A stretch of 64,000 bases of DNA from Monocercomonoides exilis. Taxonomy: Eukaryota > Preaxostyla > Oxymonadida > Polymastigidae. The stretch spans positions 1,435,001 through 1,499,000 of the forward strand of contig LSRY02000010.1 of the NCBI GenBank assembly GCA_001643675.2, given 5' to 3'. Below are positions 10,297 through 20,565 of the stretch, piece after piece. How positions within the stretch are numbered: position 1 is the stretch's first letter; every line of letters begins with the position of its first letter. The notes under the pieces were generated by a model. That model had not been told where the DNA came from, ran no database searches, and saw only the letters and a program-made list of their open reading frames with translations. The position numbers were made by a program, and so were the translations under genes.

Positions 10297-13203
10297 TAAG
10301 CCTGGGTGACGTGAAGAAAAAAGTTTGTCACGTCCGTCACCAGTTTTCCCCCTCACAAAAAAAAAAAAAAATAAAAAAAAAAAAAAAAAGAAGGAAGGAA
10401 AGGAAAGATGCAGATAAAAAAATTTATTTTTTTTTTTTAATTATTGTTAAATTCAGCATTTTTTTTTCCTTGTGAAAAAAAAATTTAAAATCATAAATCC
10501 CATTATAATATGATAGGAAATAAAGCTGGTTTGTTCAAAAATCAAATGAGAAATGCATGTGGATGATGATGGTGTGAGAACTGACTTTTCATTGCTTTTT
10601 ATAATTATTCTTTAACCTGGAATAGTTGAACCTTAGCATAAGCTTATCCAATATATATATGTAAACAACATAGTTTTCTTAATACAATTGCATTATTAAC
10701 GATCAGATTAAGAACGTAACTGAAAAGTTCACTGGTTTGCATTCATTGCTGCATGTGAATTTTTGGTTATTGCATTTCTTTCTTTCTTAAAAATTTTGAA
10801 GTATTGTTTGATGGAATTGAAGAGTGCGATGAGGAAGAACAAATGCAGAGAATCAAAGAGCTGAATGAAATGGTTTATGAAATGGATGAAGAAGAATTCG
10901 AATCAGTTTTAACAAAAGAACTGTTCAATAAAATTGATGATATGATTGAAAAAGAGAAAATGTCAACGAAAATACAATTTTTCTACTGAAGCATGTTGGA
11001 TATTGCAAAGTACCGAACCGCATTTAGGATTTTGCATTTAATGATTCTTTTTTGAATGATCGATTTCAGGAAATGATTATAAAAGAAAATGAGAAAAAAG
11101 AAGTAAAGAATGAAAGACTGGTGCTTGGTGTATGCAAATGTTACTCAATGCTTCACAGTTATATATATTTTTGTGAGGAATTACTTTCAATCTGTGTGTC
11201 TTGCCTTTTGATAACAGCTTTGAATAAAGATGAAAGCAAAGAAGCATTAAAAGAAGTAAAAATGGCTTTATCTGCTTTGAGAAGCGTTGATGGCTGCAAT
11301 GTTTGCTCGTTTTCTCTTTCTTTTTGATGTTTTTGTTATTTTCTTATATTTTTTAACAGAAAATTGAAAAAGAACTTTTCTGGGATGAAATCAAAGAAAT
11401 CATCAGATAACGCCAGCGACATCATAATCTGACACGGCTTGCGCATCTGTCTACTTGGTAGATTTTGACAGAAGGATTTGGTATTGATCAAAGCCTTAAA
11501 GGAGAGATTGTGAATGAATTGCATTCCACGAGAGAGGCATCAAAATCATTGAAAGAGCTGATGGAAAAGCATATTGGAGGAGAGAAAAAGAAGAGAAAAA
11601 TGAAGGAAAAGAAGTGAAAGAAGAACTTGTTTTATTGAAATGGATCCAAAAGATTTGAACTACATTTTCTCTTTCGCTTATTGTGGAGCAAATAATTTAT
11701 TGGACTTGTTCACAGTGCGTTCAGGTATTTCGAGCATCAAGGGATTCCAACAGAATGGAAAGCAAGAATTGCATTTTTTTCTTGAGAAATGCAGCGGAAG
11801 GCAAAAATGTGAATGTTGAAGACTTGCTCAAAGGAGGAGATATTGATGCTGTATTGGAGGAAATGAATCAATCAACGTTGAACGAAGGTGTGGCATTTGA
11901 AAGCTTTCTCTTCTTTTTGAATATTTCAAGAAGACTGAAAGAAGAGGAGGAGGATGAAAAGGAAGAAGCAAATAAAAAGGAAACAAAAAGGAAGATATTT
12001 GAAAAGATGGAAGAAGAAGGATATGAAGATATCATCTCAAGCTTTCATGTTATTCTTGATTATCTTTTCAAAAAATTTAATCGTTATTTGACTTTGAAAT
12101 TTACGATTATTTTGTGAATTCTCGAGGAATTGCTTTGAGTCTAATTACTCAAAAATGGCATTTTTCCATTTTCATCATTTCGTCAAAATAGAAAACATAC
12201 ATTTTATTCTTTAAAAGCGACTGTTTTTCATTATTTCAAAAAAAAAAGAGAGAGAGAAACGATAACAATATAACAAAGTTAAAAATATTATTAATAAATG
12301 AATAATCTTCTCATTTTCATAGATTCTTCAGAGACATTTTCCTTAAATGAATTGAAACTTTTATCTTCTTCAATATGTTTTTATTTGAATTATTCTTTTC
12401 ATTATTATTATTCTCCTGATGGCTCAACTTCTTCAATAGCAATTTCAACACACACTGATTGAAAACCTTCGCCTGCTGTGCCCACAAACAAAAATTTTAT
12501 TCACTTTATAAAAGCAAATGTGAATCTTTTTGGTGATCTTGGTATTAAAAAATAACTTTTTTTCTGTAACGTCACATACGGTTCCGATTGAGTGCAAAAA
12601 ATTGTCGAAAGATGGTTTTTAATATTTATAAGTTTCGTCTTTTTCCGATGAAAATTGTCGTATCACATGAAGCGAAAACTTTGATGAGTTTATCGAACAA
12701 AAAATTATCCAACAACGAAAGCTTCGAATTAACTTCTTCGAACAATCAGAATTTTTCATTCAATCAATGAGCATTCTTCAGCATCATTTTGAGATTTGTA
12801 TTCAGTTCTTTCATAAAAAATAAGAGAATTTCCAATATTAATTAAAATTGTTATGGTTGTGGGAACAGTTAATAATTAAAGCTTTCAAATAAGAAATTTA
12901 GCTTGTTTGTTTAGATCTTCTGCTCCTTTTTATGCTTCATTTATTTAATGACTGTGTGTGACGTCAAAAGTCACTGACGTCAGTGATTTGTCAAAATTCC
13001 GATTTTCGCTTACACGTCAGTGAAAATTTCATAATGGAAAATTCGATATTTTCTATTTTCAAAATAAATTATTTTTGAAAACATTTATTATTAAGAAACT
13101 TTAAAATAATTATGTTGGTTTTTTGTTGTGACGTGGAAAAAACTGTCACGTCCGTCAAAAATCGAAAATGTCACGTCAGAAGTCAGCACGTCACCCAGGG
13201 TTA
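10297..13203 (+). mobile_element. Non-autonomous TIR element (family 'CCTGGGTGACG'), 2,907 bp
   Basis: This DNA transposon begins TAAGCCTGGGTGACG and its other end, reverse-complemented, begins TAACCCTGGGTGACG. Both subterminal regions hold several copies of GACGTGAC/GTCACGTC. The 8-bp duplication AATATTAC flanks it, which fits hAT-like superfamilies. It encodes no transposase. Its only protein-like content is an HHN-family gene copy (10802-12117). A second copy of the same element occupies the outer parts of 54117-63137 in the opposite orientation. The A-rich run near 10360-10390 has a counterpart near the matching end of the second copy. Transposition would need a transposase supplied in trans. 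Confidence 0.9.
10802..12117 (+). pseudogene. HHN-family gene, copy 2 (passenger of the TIR element, broken)
   Basis: This is a family member carried inside the 2,907-bp element. The first recognisable exon starts behind 'TTTTGAAG' and is acidic ('LFDGIEECDEEEQMQRIKEL'). An intron apparently ends in TTTTTAACAG near 11,359. The next exon has the eroded motif EIIR-stop-RQRHHNLTR, and there is a second stop after STW. The C-terminal half (11683-12117) is open again and ends with 'IFEKMEEEGYEDIISSF'. Several frame changes between 11,040 and 11,680 show it is not expressed as one protein. Retention of intron-like sequence argues that the gene entered the element as DNA, not as a processed transcript. 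Confidence 0.72.
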
Positions 13204-13515
13204 AATATTACATCAAGATCAAATGCATTTAAGAAGAATTACGGAAGAGATTGTGCAGTTTTTGGAGTCGCTTGGGCTGCTAGAAAACAAGGAAAAAAGC
13301 CACCTATCTGCCAGCAGAGAGTTTGTTTACCTCGGATACAGATGGAACTCGGAAATAATGGAGGTTCAGTTGGAGGAAGACAGAAGAATTGCATTGATGA
13401 AAGAAGTGGACAAATGGAAAGTGAAAGCAGTGAAAGCCAAGAAGGTGAGAATAAAAGATTTCGCCTCGTTCATTGGAAAACTTAGCGCAATCCGTTTCGT
13501 TCAGCAAGACACTTC

Positions 13516-14568
13516 CCTATGGCTGCATTCCATGCATCGCCTCTTACAAAAGGATTGGAGTTGCAAGGATGGAGCGGACAGATGAGAATCAACGCATCCA
13601 TTATCCAACAGATTTTGCAATGGAGGAAGATATTGAAATCACGCCCTCAACGCAAGCTAATTCCAGTGTTTGTCCCATAGGCAGTGATGACAACAGATGC
13701 ATCGGAAGTGGCGTGGGGGGCTACGCTGTCAATCAACAATCAACTGTTAGACGCACACAATCGGTTTCCACAGCAACTTGCGAAACAGTCATCGAATAAC
13801 AGGGAGTTAATGGCGGTGTGGTTAGCTCTCAACCATTTTGTCCCAGCGCTCCAGAGGAACGGAATCAGTCGACTGCATCTGAGATCGGACAATACAGCGG
13901 TTGTCTTCAATATAAACAGATGGAATGCAGGAAAGAACTTGAGACCCGTACTGAGAAAGATATGGAGATGGAAGGAAGAAACACATATAGAGATGAGAGC
14001 CACACACATCCCAGGCATCAAGAACACAAGGGCAGACGCTCTGTCAAGACTAGAGAGAGCAGGGGATTACGAAGTGCGAGCAGAAGAGCTGCAGGAGATT
14101 CTGAAGATAGCTCAGAGGACACCGACACTGGATGCATTTGCAGCAAGTCACAATCACAAGTTGGAGAGATGGTGTGGCATCAACAGTCCGATTGCAGAGG
14201 ATGGTCTCATGGTTCCATGGAAAGACGAAGTTGTTTTGGCTCACCCTCCTGTGCCGCTGATTGTATCAACGATTCAGAAAGCGAAAAGGGAGAAAGCACA
14301 AGTGATCTTACTCCTGCCGAACTGGAGAGGCCAGAACTGGGACACTCTTTTGAAGTCGATACCACACAGGAGCTGGGACTGGAAGCTGCAAAAGGAAGTG
14401 TTACAGAAAGGCCCCTCAATGCGATGGACGAATGCCAGTCTTCCTCCAGGACGGTTGAGGATCGTGTTGTTGAATCCATACAGCGTGACGGAGAAGAATG
14501 GTGGAAACGCGCTTTGGAGCAGAAAGCTTTCGCAACAGATCTTGCAGAAGAGTGCCGCAAGGGAATAG
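13516..14568 (+). pseudogene. DIRS RNase H region
   Basis: This continues the RT polyprotein after a frame change near 13,515. The segment reads 'PLTKGLELQGWSGQM', then hits TAG near 13,679, immediately before the RNase H core 'MTTDASEVAWGA', in which the Asp is the expected first catalytic residue. 'NNRELMAVWLAL' supplies the Glu, and 'LRSDNTAVV' supplies the second Asp. 'HIPGIKNTRADALSR' supplies the final His/Asp region. The C-terminal 150 residues are typical of the DIRS linker towards the recombinase frame (DAFAASHNHK..., '...LLPNWRGQNWD...'). From 13,684 to 14,568 the frame is open and all RNase H motifs are present, so damage is limited to the junctions. Confidence 0.85.
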
Positions 14569-15747
14569 CTGAGACAACGTGGAAAGGATATCTTTTCGGC
14601 TTTGCACATTTTGGAAAGCAATGGAAGGAATGTGGCCACAAAGAAATACCAGACAATATATTCGATTGGGCATCAAATTGCGCTAATGTATTTTTATCCC
14701 TTAGAAATGGCGGAATGTCGCTCACGTGCCTGCAAATAACAAGAGCTGCAGTTTCTTTTTATTCCAGTCTCGTTTTCAATACATGCTTAGGTGATATCCC
14801 ACTCATTAAGATGCTATTCAGAGCGTTCAGAAGAACAAATAGATCAAAGAGAAAAGAAAACAGAGATATTTGGAACCCACAGACGTTGTTGTAATATTTC
14901 GCAGATCAGGGACCGAATGAGCATTGAGCTTTAAGCAACTGACAATAAAGGTGATTGTTTTAACAATGTTATTTTCAGCCTGCAGATTTACAGAGCTTGA
15001 GAGAATAGACATGAGAAATTCAAGGTTTAAAGAAGAAGGAATATATATTGACACGAGACTGAAGACTTCGGAGACACGCACAGAGATTGCCGTTCCGTAT
15101 TTATCATACTTGCCACTTATTTGTCCTGCTTTCGCGATTAAGACCTTGTGGGAGAGAGTAAAACAAGCTAACCCAAACACAATCAGTCTGCTTCTTAATA
15201 CAAACACTTTTGCCCCGTTGGCACCAGGAGAGATTTGCAAGCTTGCCAAGGAAGCACTGACCAACGCCGGTAAACCAGACACATTTTCTCCATACTCAAT
15301 CAAGGCAGCCTCAATTTCGGCTTTGACAATGGCAGGGATTCTTCCAGTGTAGTTGCAAAGTTTGCTCGTCTTTCTCCTCAAACAAACACATTGGTTAAAC
15401 ATCACTTCAGGGCGGATTTGGCTTCAGCAATGGGCAAGGTGATTGCTTCATCACCAGAAATATCGACAAAGCAGGCACAGCGCGCTGAAAAAGACGAACA
15501 GAAAGGAAGGAAAGAAAGCCAGAACAATGATGAAAAGAAGGTTGCAATTGTTAAGAAGCAGTACAATATGAGTAAAAGAAACGAAAAAATCCAAGCTTCC
15601 GACGACTCCCAAGCAATAATGCCTTCGAAGATTGAAGAACCAAAGGAAGATGAAAAAGAGGATACAGAATATGACAAAAGGTTTATTATCAGAACAAGAG
15701 CTCAATCAAAGAAAGAAGAAATTCAGAAGGAATGGAAAGTGTCATAA
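13818..15747 (+). pseudogene. DIRS tyrosine recombinase, copy A
   Basis: This frame overlaps the RNase H frame, as in DIRS elements. The recognisable recombinase starts near 14,470: an N-terminal SAM-like domain ('TTWKGYLFGFAHFGKQW') aligns well with copy B at 22.7-24.2 kb ('STWTTYTFGFAHFANAW'). The catalytic Arg lies in 'LFSACRFTELERI'. The second catalytic box reads PYSIKAASISAL, where a His-x-x-Arg is expected, so His is Tyr and Arg is Lys. A TAA plus frameshift lies at about 14,892-14,924. At 15,352 the frame closes, but homology continues one frame back (VAKFARLSPQTNT...) into a 118-residue charged tail ending at 15,747. I see no convincing nucleophilic tyrosine at the expected place. 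Confidence 0.8.
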
Positions 15748-15788
15748 GCTGTAGTCATGATGGTATCAGAAATTCCCAACTAACATTT

Positions 15789-15859
15789 GATCTCAAATAA
15801 AAGAGAAGGAATTGAATGGATGTTTTTCTTGAAAATAAAGGTGCTTATGCACTTTTATT
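15789..15859 (-). repeat. Right inverted terminal repeat of DIRS copy A
   Basis: This is the perfect reverse complement of 8634-8704. The following 15860-15893 does not pair with the left side but pairs with part of the third repeat at 16090-16125. Confidence 0.9.
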
Positions 15860-16047
15860 AGAAAAGAAAAACGATATTCAATTCCTTCTCTTTTTCCCAC
15901 CACCGTTTTCACTCCCAACCCCTCTTTTATATAAGTTTTTTACATTGTCTTGTGTTCCACAATTCCTTTTCTTAGCGATAATTTGTTTTTAAAAACGCAA
16001 AGTTTTGATTTTTCAAACAAATGCATATACCCTCACATCACTACCAC

Positions 16048-16125
16048 ATTGATCCTGGGCGATGACCCATTGATCGTAATCTCAAATAAAAGAGAAGGAA
16101 TTGAATATCGTTTTTCTTTTCTAAT
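16048..16125 (-). repeat. Internal-complementary-region-like segment of DIRS
   Basis: The left part (GCGATGACCCATTGATCGT and onward) is the reverse complement of about 8689-8750, i.e. the left repeat edge plus adjoining internal sequence. The right part (GAATATCGTTTTTCTTTTCT) is the reverse complement of 15862-15888. It therefore bridges the two ends, as DIRS internal complementary regions do when templating a circular intermediate. Its position outside the right repeat, separated by about 155 bp, is unlike classic DIRS-1. Confidence 0.7.
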
Positions 16126-16629
16126 ATTGACTTTTTGAAATTGAGAAAAAGAAATGAAGCGGATTATTGAAGATTACTTTTTAATGATCTGATCGGATAA
16201 TTTATGAAGAATGAATATTTTTAAAAACATTTGCATTTTAAGAATTTTTCTTTTCTTCTTCTCCTCCTTCGATCTCTTCATTGATGATATTTTTGCTTGG
16301 AAGAAGGGAAGAACAATTGCTTCGTGAAAGGGAATTGTTGAACAAAAAGGCCGAATGCAATCTTAACCATATTTTTGTGTTGCAACGTGGAGCAAGTTTG
16401 ACAAATTTTTTGTTGTTAATTGGGATTTAAATAACGTGCTTTGATGTTTATTAAAGTTCCTCATTTCCCTTTTTTGTTCAATTCGACTGATTGGATTGTA
16501 CATTTTTTTTAATGAAGAAGTGCTTCATATTTTCAATCACACAGAAATCCAACCCTCTTTTGACTCACCTTCTCGAAAGAAAGCCAACTTTTTCTTCTTT
16601 ATCATCTTCAGTTCTTTCACTGATTGCTA
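16126..16629. other. AT-rich spacer
   Basis: AT-rich spacer between the DIRS element and the fold-back element. I see no gene, RNA or repeat that I can support. Confidence 0.4.
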
Positions 16630-16631
16630 TA

Positions 16632-17631
16632 GGGTGATTTATAAACCCGAACATTTTTATAAACCCGGTTATTTTTTTTGTTCGTTGAAACAGAATAAAT
16701 ACAACATAAAAATATAAAAAGCAAACATTTATTTATTTATTTGACAATTTTATGACAGTACTAGAATTTTTTTGTTTCAATTTTTGTTTTTGACGAAGAT
16801 CAAAGGAATTTTTAATTTATTTTCGATCATTTGTTTTGCTTGTTTTTAACCAACTCTCTTTCTTTGTTTATTTTTAATTACAATGTCATAAAACATGCAT
16901 ATTGACCTTTAATAATTCCAAATGTTCTATGTTTTTATCTTTTTTTTCTATTGTTTTTCACATTTCATCATTTTTGTCAAAAAATATGAAAAAATGAAAA
17001 TTATGAACTGTAAAATATTTTTTACGTATTAAAAATGATATGCATGAAAAGAAAAAGGTTTGCATAAAGCATTCATCGAGTTAAAATTTTATGAAATGTT
17101 GTTGTTTTCATTACACACATCAAATATTGAAAATGATAAAAATGTTCATTTTGTGTTCAATTTAATTTAAAATGACTAATTATTAAGATTACCAATGCAT
17201 TATTATCATTTTTACACGACATAGTTATTAATAATCCTTTAAATAAAATATAAGCTCGGTAATTTTCATTTTTTCATATTTTTTGACAAAAATGATGAAA
17301 TGTGAAAAACAATAGAAAAAAAAGATAAAAACATAGAACATTTGGAATTATTAAAGGTCAATATGCATGTTTTATGACATTGTAATTAAAAATAAACAAA
17401 GAAAGAGAGTTGGTTAAAAACAAGCAAAACAAATGATCGAAAATAAATTAAAAATTCCTTTGATCTTCGTCAAAAACAAAAATTGAAACAAAAAAATTCT
17501 AGTACTGTCATAAAATTGTCAAATAAATAAATAAATGTTTGCTTTTTATATTTTTATGTTGTATTTATTCTGTTTCAACGAACAAAAAAAATAACAGGGT
17601 TTATAAAAATGTTCGGGTTTATAAATCACCC
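16632..17631. mobile_element. 1,000-bp fold-back (mariner-like) element with about 370-bp arms
   Basis: The left arm (16632 to about 17003) and right arm (about 17262 to 17631) are near-perfect reverse complements surrounding a roughly 258-bp AT-rich loop. The termini read GGGTGATTTATAAACCCGAA, with an internal repeat of TTATAAACCCG. The dinucleotide TA flanks both ends (16630-16631 and 17632-17633), the signature of Tc1/mariner-type insertion. There is no coding content. One visible arm difference is ACCCGG versus ACCCTG near the terminus. Near identity of the arms implies recent insertion or gene conversion. The cruciform potential is large. Confidence 0.9.
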
Positions 17632-17914
17632 TATTGATATGCAACGTAGCAAAATGAAATGACCTTGTTCACAATGAGACTTCTTCCTCACATTTGTCAT
17701 TTATCTTCCTCTGAAGAATTCATCTGACTCATTTCATTTCATTCGCTGCAAACTTCTTCTTCTTCCACATTTCTGTTCAACTTGGGAAGTTGATGCACTT
17801 CATCAGGTTAAACAGTTTGCACATGATCAGACAACACACAACCATCTTCAATGATATTTTTTATTTCTTCGAAGAAACAGCTTCATTTACTTCATCTGAG
17901 CATCCTCAAAGATT

Positions 17915-19712
17915 TCAAATGAAAAGCCAACAGAACCAAGCCATGGGCGATTCATGATCAGTCAACAGACGATGACCATATTTCAAACAGAATGGAACAG
18001 AACATTGTCTCAGAAGAACACAAAATGGATGTGTTGTTGGATGCTGAATGTGTGATTGCTCAGTTGGAAGAGGAAAGATGAATTTGATGATGAGATAAAC
18101 GATGCGGAATGCTTGAATTGAAGAAAAGAGAAAATGGGATGTTGAATGATGGTGATTGTTGTTTGGAATGGGGAAAAGAGAAAGAGAGAAATTGAGATGA
18201 AGCGAGAAACGAGCTGAGTGAGAGGGAGGACAAACTGAAGTGGTTTTTGAATGAAAGAATTGATTCGAAAAAAATGTCATATTTGCATTTCTTTCAGAAA
18301 GATCGATATAAGCTTCAACATCAACATTTTCTTCCTCTTCCTTTTCATCACTGCCTTCATCAAACAAAGCATAAAGGATTATGATCAAAGTGTTAACTTC
18401 TTCCTCTGAAATTTGAGGGAGCGATGTTATTCTTTCCAAAATCTTCAAAAAGAATATATTCATATATATCAGCAGGCTTTTCTTAAATATCTTTTTATTC
18501 AGATTTCCTATTCAATCTGTCTATCTGCCATTCGTTCAATTTTTAAAAAAAAAGGTTAATTCCCTTCAAAAATGACTTTTCCCAAAAATCGCTTTATCTC
18601 ATTGTTTCATCTTCAGCAACTTTTAAAAAATGCACACGGCGTTATAAAATCTCAAGAAAATCATCTCCACAATCATTCGTTCCAAATATTCTTTTCTACC
18701 CTGTTTTTTCTATTTTCTGTGAATTCTTTCAACTTCCAAATTAATAATTCAGATTCTATTTCTATTTTTTATTGCGCACTTTGTGGTCGACTTTTCTCGA
18801 TAGGATTTAGAATCATTTCCGTTGCTGTGTTTGGTTGGTTGAAATTCTATGTCAGAATAAATATTTCTTTCGTCTTTCTGAATAGAAATAAAAGATGATG
18901 CCCGGAGCTGAATTCGATGGAATTTGATTGAAAGATAATAATCATGTTATTTTTATGATCATTGAAGAAGGTGTTGAAGAAGAATACAGTTTGAATGAAA
19001 AGAAAAATATTTCTTCTTTGACATTTCATCGCGAGATTCATGAATGAAAAGAAGAATTATAGGCGCATTTGGTGAACGGTCGTTGAGAGGAAGAAATGTG
19101 AATGAAGCTATTTTTCGTTCAATTTTACGGAGCTGCTGATTGCACAACTGAAAAGTATCAGAAGGTCGATGCTCCGACCCAGTAGGAAGTAATAGATCAA
19201 CAAAGATGAAGCAGAAAAAAATGAGAGGAAGAAGAAGGTGCATAAGAAGGTGAAGAAGAAGGTGAAGAGGAAGGAAAAGAAGAAGGTGAAGAAGAAGAAG
19301 GAGAAGGAGAAGGAGAAGGAGAAGAAGGAGAAGAAGGAGAAGAAGCGAATTTAGAATTAAAAAAATGGATTAGAAGACTTTTTCTACATGAGTTGGCTGC
19401 ATCATTGTGGTGCAATCAGAATAAGTTGTACGTAATGAATTTCAACAAACGGATAAAATTACAATCCTCGTGATGCAGATGATGAAAAATAAATAAAAAA
19501 ACAGCGTCGAAAGAAGGATGAAATGTTGAAGAATAAATCAGTGAGTGGGAGTGTTGATTGAATTGCCGAAGAAGACGAAAAAGATTCTGAAAAAACAAAT
19601 ACAATCTTGCGTTCAATGTCTGCCTTCTGCTCCAAATGTCCAACAAATTGAATTGCAAATCAAATAGTTTTTCTGTCAGAATATTACAATGATTCTCCTT
19701 AAAAATACTCAA
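17915..19712 (-). pseudogene. Unidentified, probably multi-exon gene relic
   Basis: Several minus-strand blocks look coding in composition but are not joined in one frame. At 19712-19419 is a helical basic block ('LFDLQFNLLDIWSRRQTLNA'), followed after TGA by a Ser/Pro-rich stretch (19415-19250). At 19243-18959 is a well-formed block ('RPSDTFQLCNQQLRKIERKI'). At 18463-18260 is an acidic block ('SLPQISEEEVNTLIIIL') that continues into a long open frame to 17915. The Ser/Pro stretch is Glu/Gly-rich when read on the plus strand, so direction is uncertain there. No domain is recognised. Exon junctions could not be fixed. Confidence 0.3.
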
Positions 19713-19719
19713 TGAAAAG

Positions 19720-20560
19720 AAAGTGCCAAATCCATTTCTGTGAAAAGTGACTTGTCTCTCTTTTCGGTTGGGACAATTTCCTTGTCTTCTCTGTATAACT
19801 TTTTTTTATCTTTTGCCATCTTCTCCTTGTTTCATTTATCTTTGTTGATGTGAAGTTCATAAATGTTTTCCGATTAAAATGTTATTGTTTTCGGCTTGAA
19901 AAAAATTTGATTGATATATTTTATCGCTTTCACAATGTGAAATAGACTTGTTTGCAAATATCGTATATTTCATTTCCAAAACTTCCATATTTTTTTATTT
20001 CAGTTTGCCGAAATTTTTGTTTTTGTTTGTTAATCATTTTGTTTTGTGTATCATTTGTTAATTATTCAACGAATTGATGAATAATGAAACAAAAAAATAG
20101 TCGGTGAGTTATCATTAATATCAAAAAGATTCAAAAGAAAAAATCGGAAAATATTGTTCCAACAAAAGTGAAAGATAAATCAATACCTTTTTTATTTAAA
20201 AAAAAAAGCAATTTTGAAAGCATAAAATTTTCTTAATAGAAACTTTCATGAAATTTTCACAAACTCAAATGAAGCTGAGAATTCTTTGATGAAGTGAGTT
20301 TATTAGAATGAAGAATTTCAAATTAAAATGTCGTAATGTTTTGTTCGAATTGACTGGATTTTTTGAAAAAGGAATTTTTTTTCATATTTCATCAATTGTT
20401 ATTTAAGATCGAGCATCTTTGAAAAATACTTCTTTTAGTTTTATTTATTAAGAAACAAAATTTTGATTCAGGCGAATGAAAGTTCTGCGATATACAAATG
20501 AAGTGAAAGCCAAAAATTCAAAACGAAAATGAAAAAATGAAAAAGAAAATTGATAGGAAA
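19720..20560. other. AT-rich stretch without recognisable gene
   Basis: AT-rich DNA with short low-complexity frames. It includes A-runs near 20,200. No inverted repeat or coding block is supported. Confidence 0.4.
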
Positions 20561-20565
20561 ATAAG

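Larger units (their letters stand above)
9600..13515 (+). pseudogene. DIRS reverse transcriptase, split by a 2.9-kb insertion
   Basis: This is the reverse transcriptase of the DIRS element, in two blocks: 9600-10295 and 13212-13515. Visible RT motifs in order are a basic lead-in (NNVFLIKKKNGTWRQILDYR), the catalytic 'TIDLHQAYYLLPV' with its Asp, the 'GMPFGF' block and the 'YLDDLLIL' active site. The coding frame runs straight into the inserted element just after YLDDLLI. When the insertion and one copy of the 8-bp duplication are ignored, the frame resumes exactly at 13212 with a normal thumb-like region (FLESLGLLENKEKSHL, FVYLGYRW). The frame is lost again near 13,515. The enzyme is certainly not made from this copy. 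Confidence 0.88.
8634..16125 (+). mobile_element. DIRS-type tyrosine-recombinase retrotransposon, copy A (decayed, interrupted)
   Basis: The element has a gag-like frame, reverse transcriptase plus RNase H, and an overlapping tyrosine recombinase, which is the DIRS gene order. There are no LTRs. Instead there is a perfect 71-bp inverted repeat (8634-8704 versus 15789-15859) and a third related segment at 16048-16125 that joins sequence complementary to the left inner flank and the right outer flank, as an internal complementary region does. No target-site duplication is seen, as expected for recombinase-mediated insertion. The copy is dead: in-frame TAG in gag, a 2.9-kb insertion in RT, a frameshift near 13,515, TAG near 13,679, and TAA plus a frameshift near 14,892-14,924. 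It is less AT-rich than its surroundings. Confidence 0.9.

Noticed and set aside
19197-19415. Ser/Pro-rich minus-strand or Glu/Gly-rich plus-strand protein
   Set aside because: The core is a GAA/GGA microsatellite-like run open on both strands, so it cannot be called a gene on its own. It is mentioned only as part of the relic at 17.9-19.7 kb.
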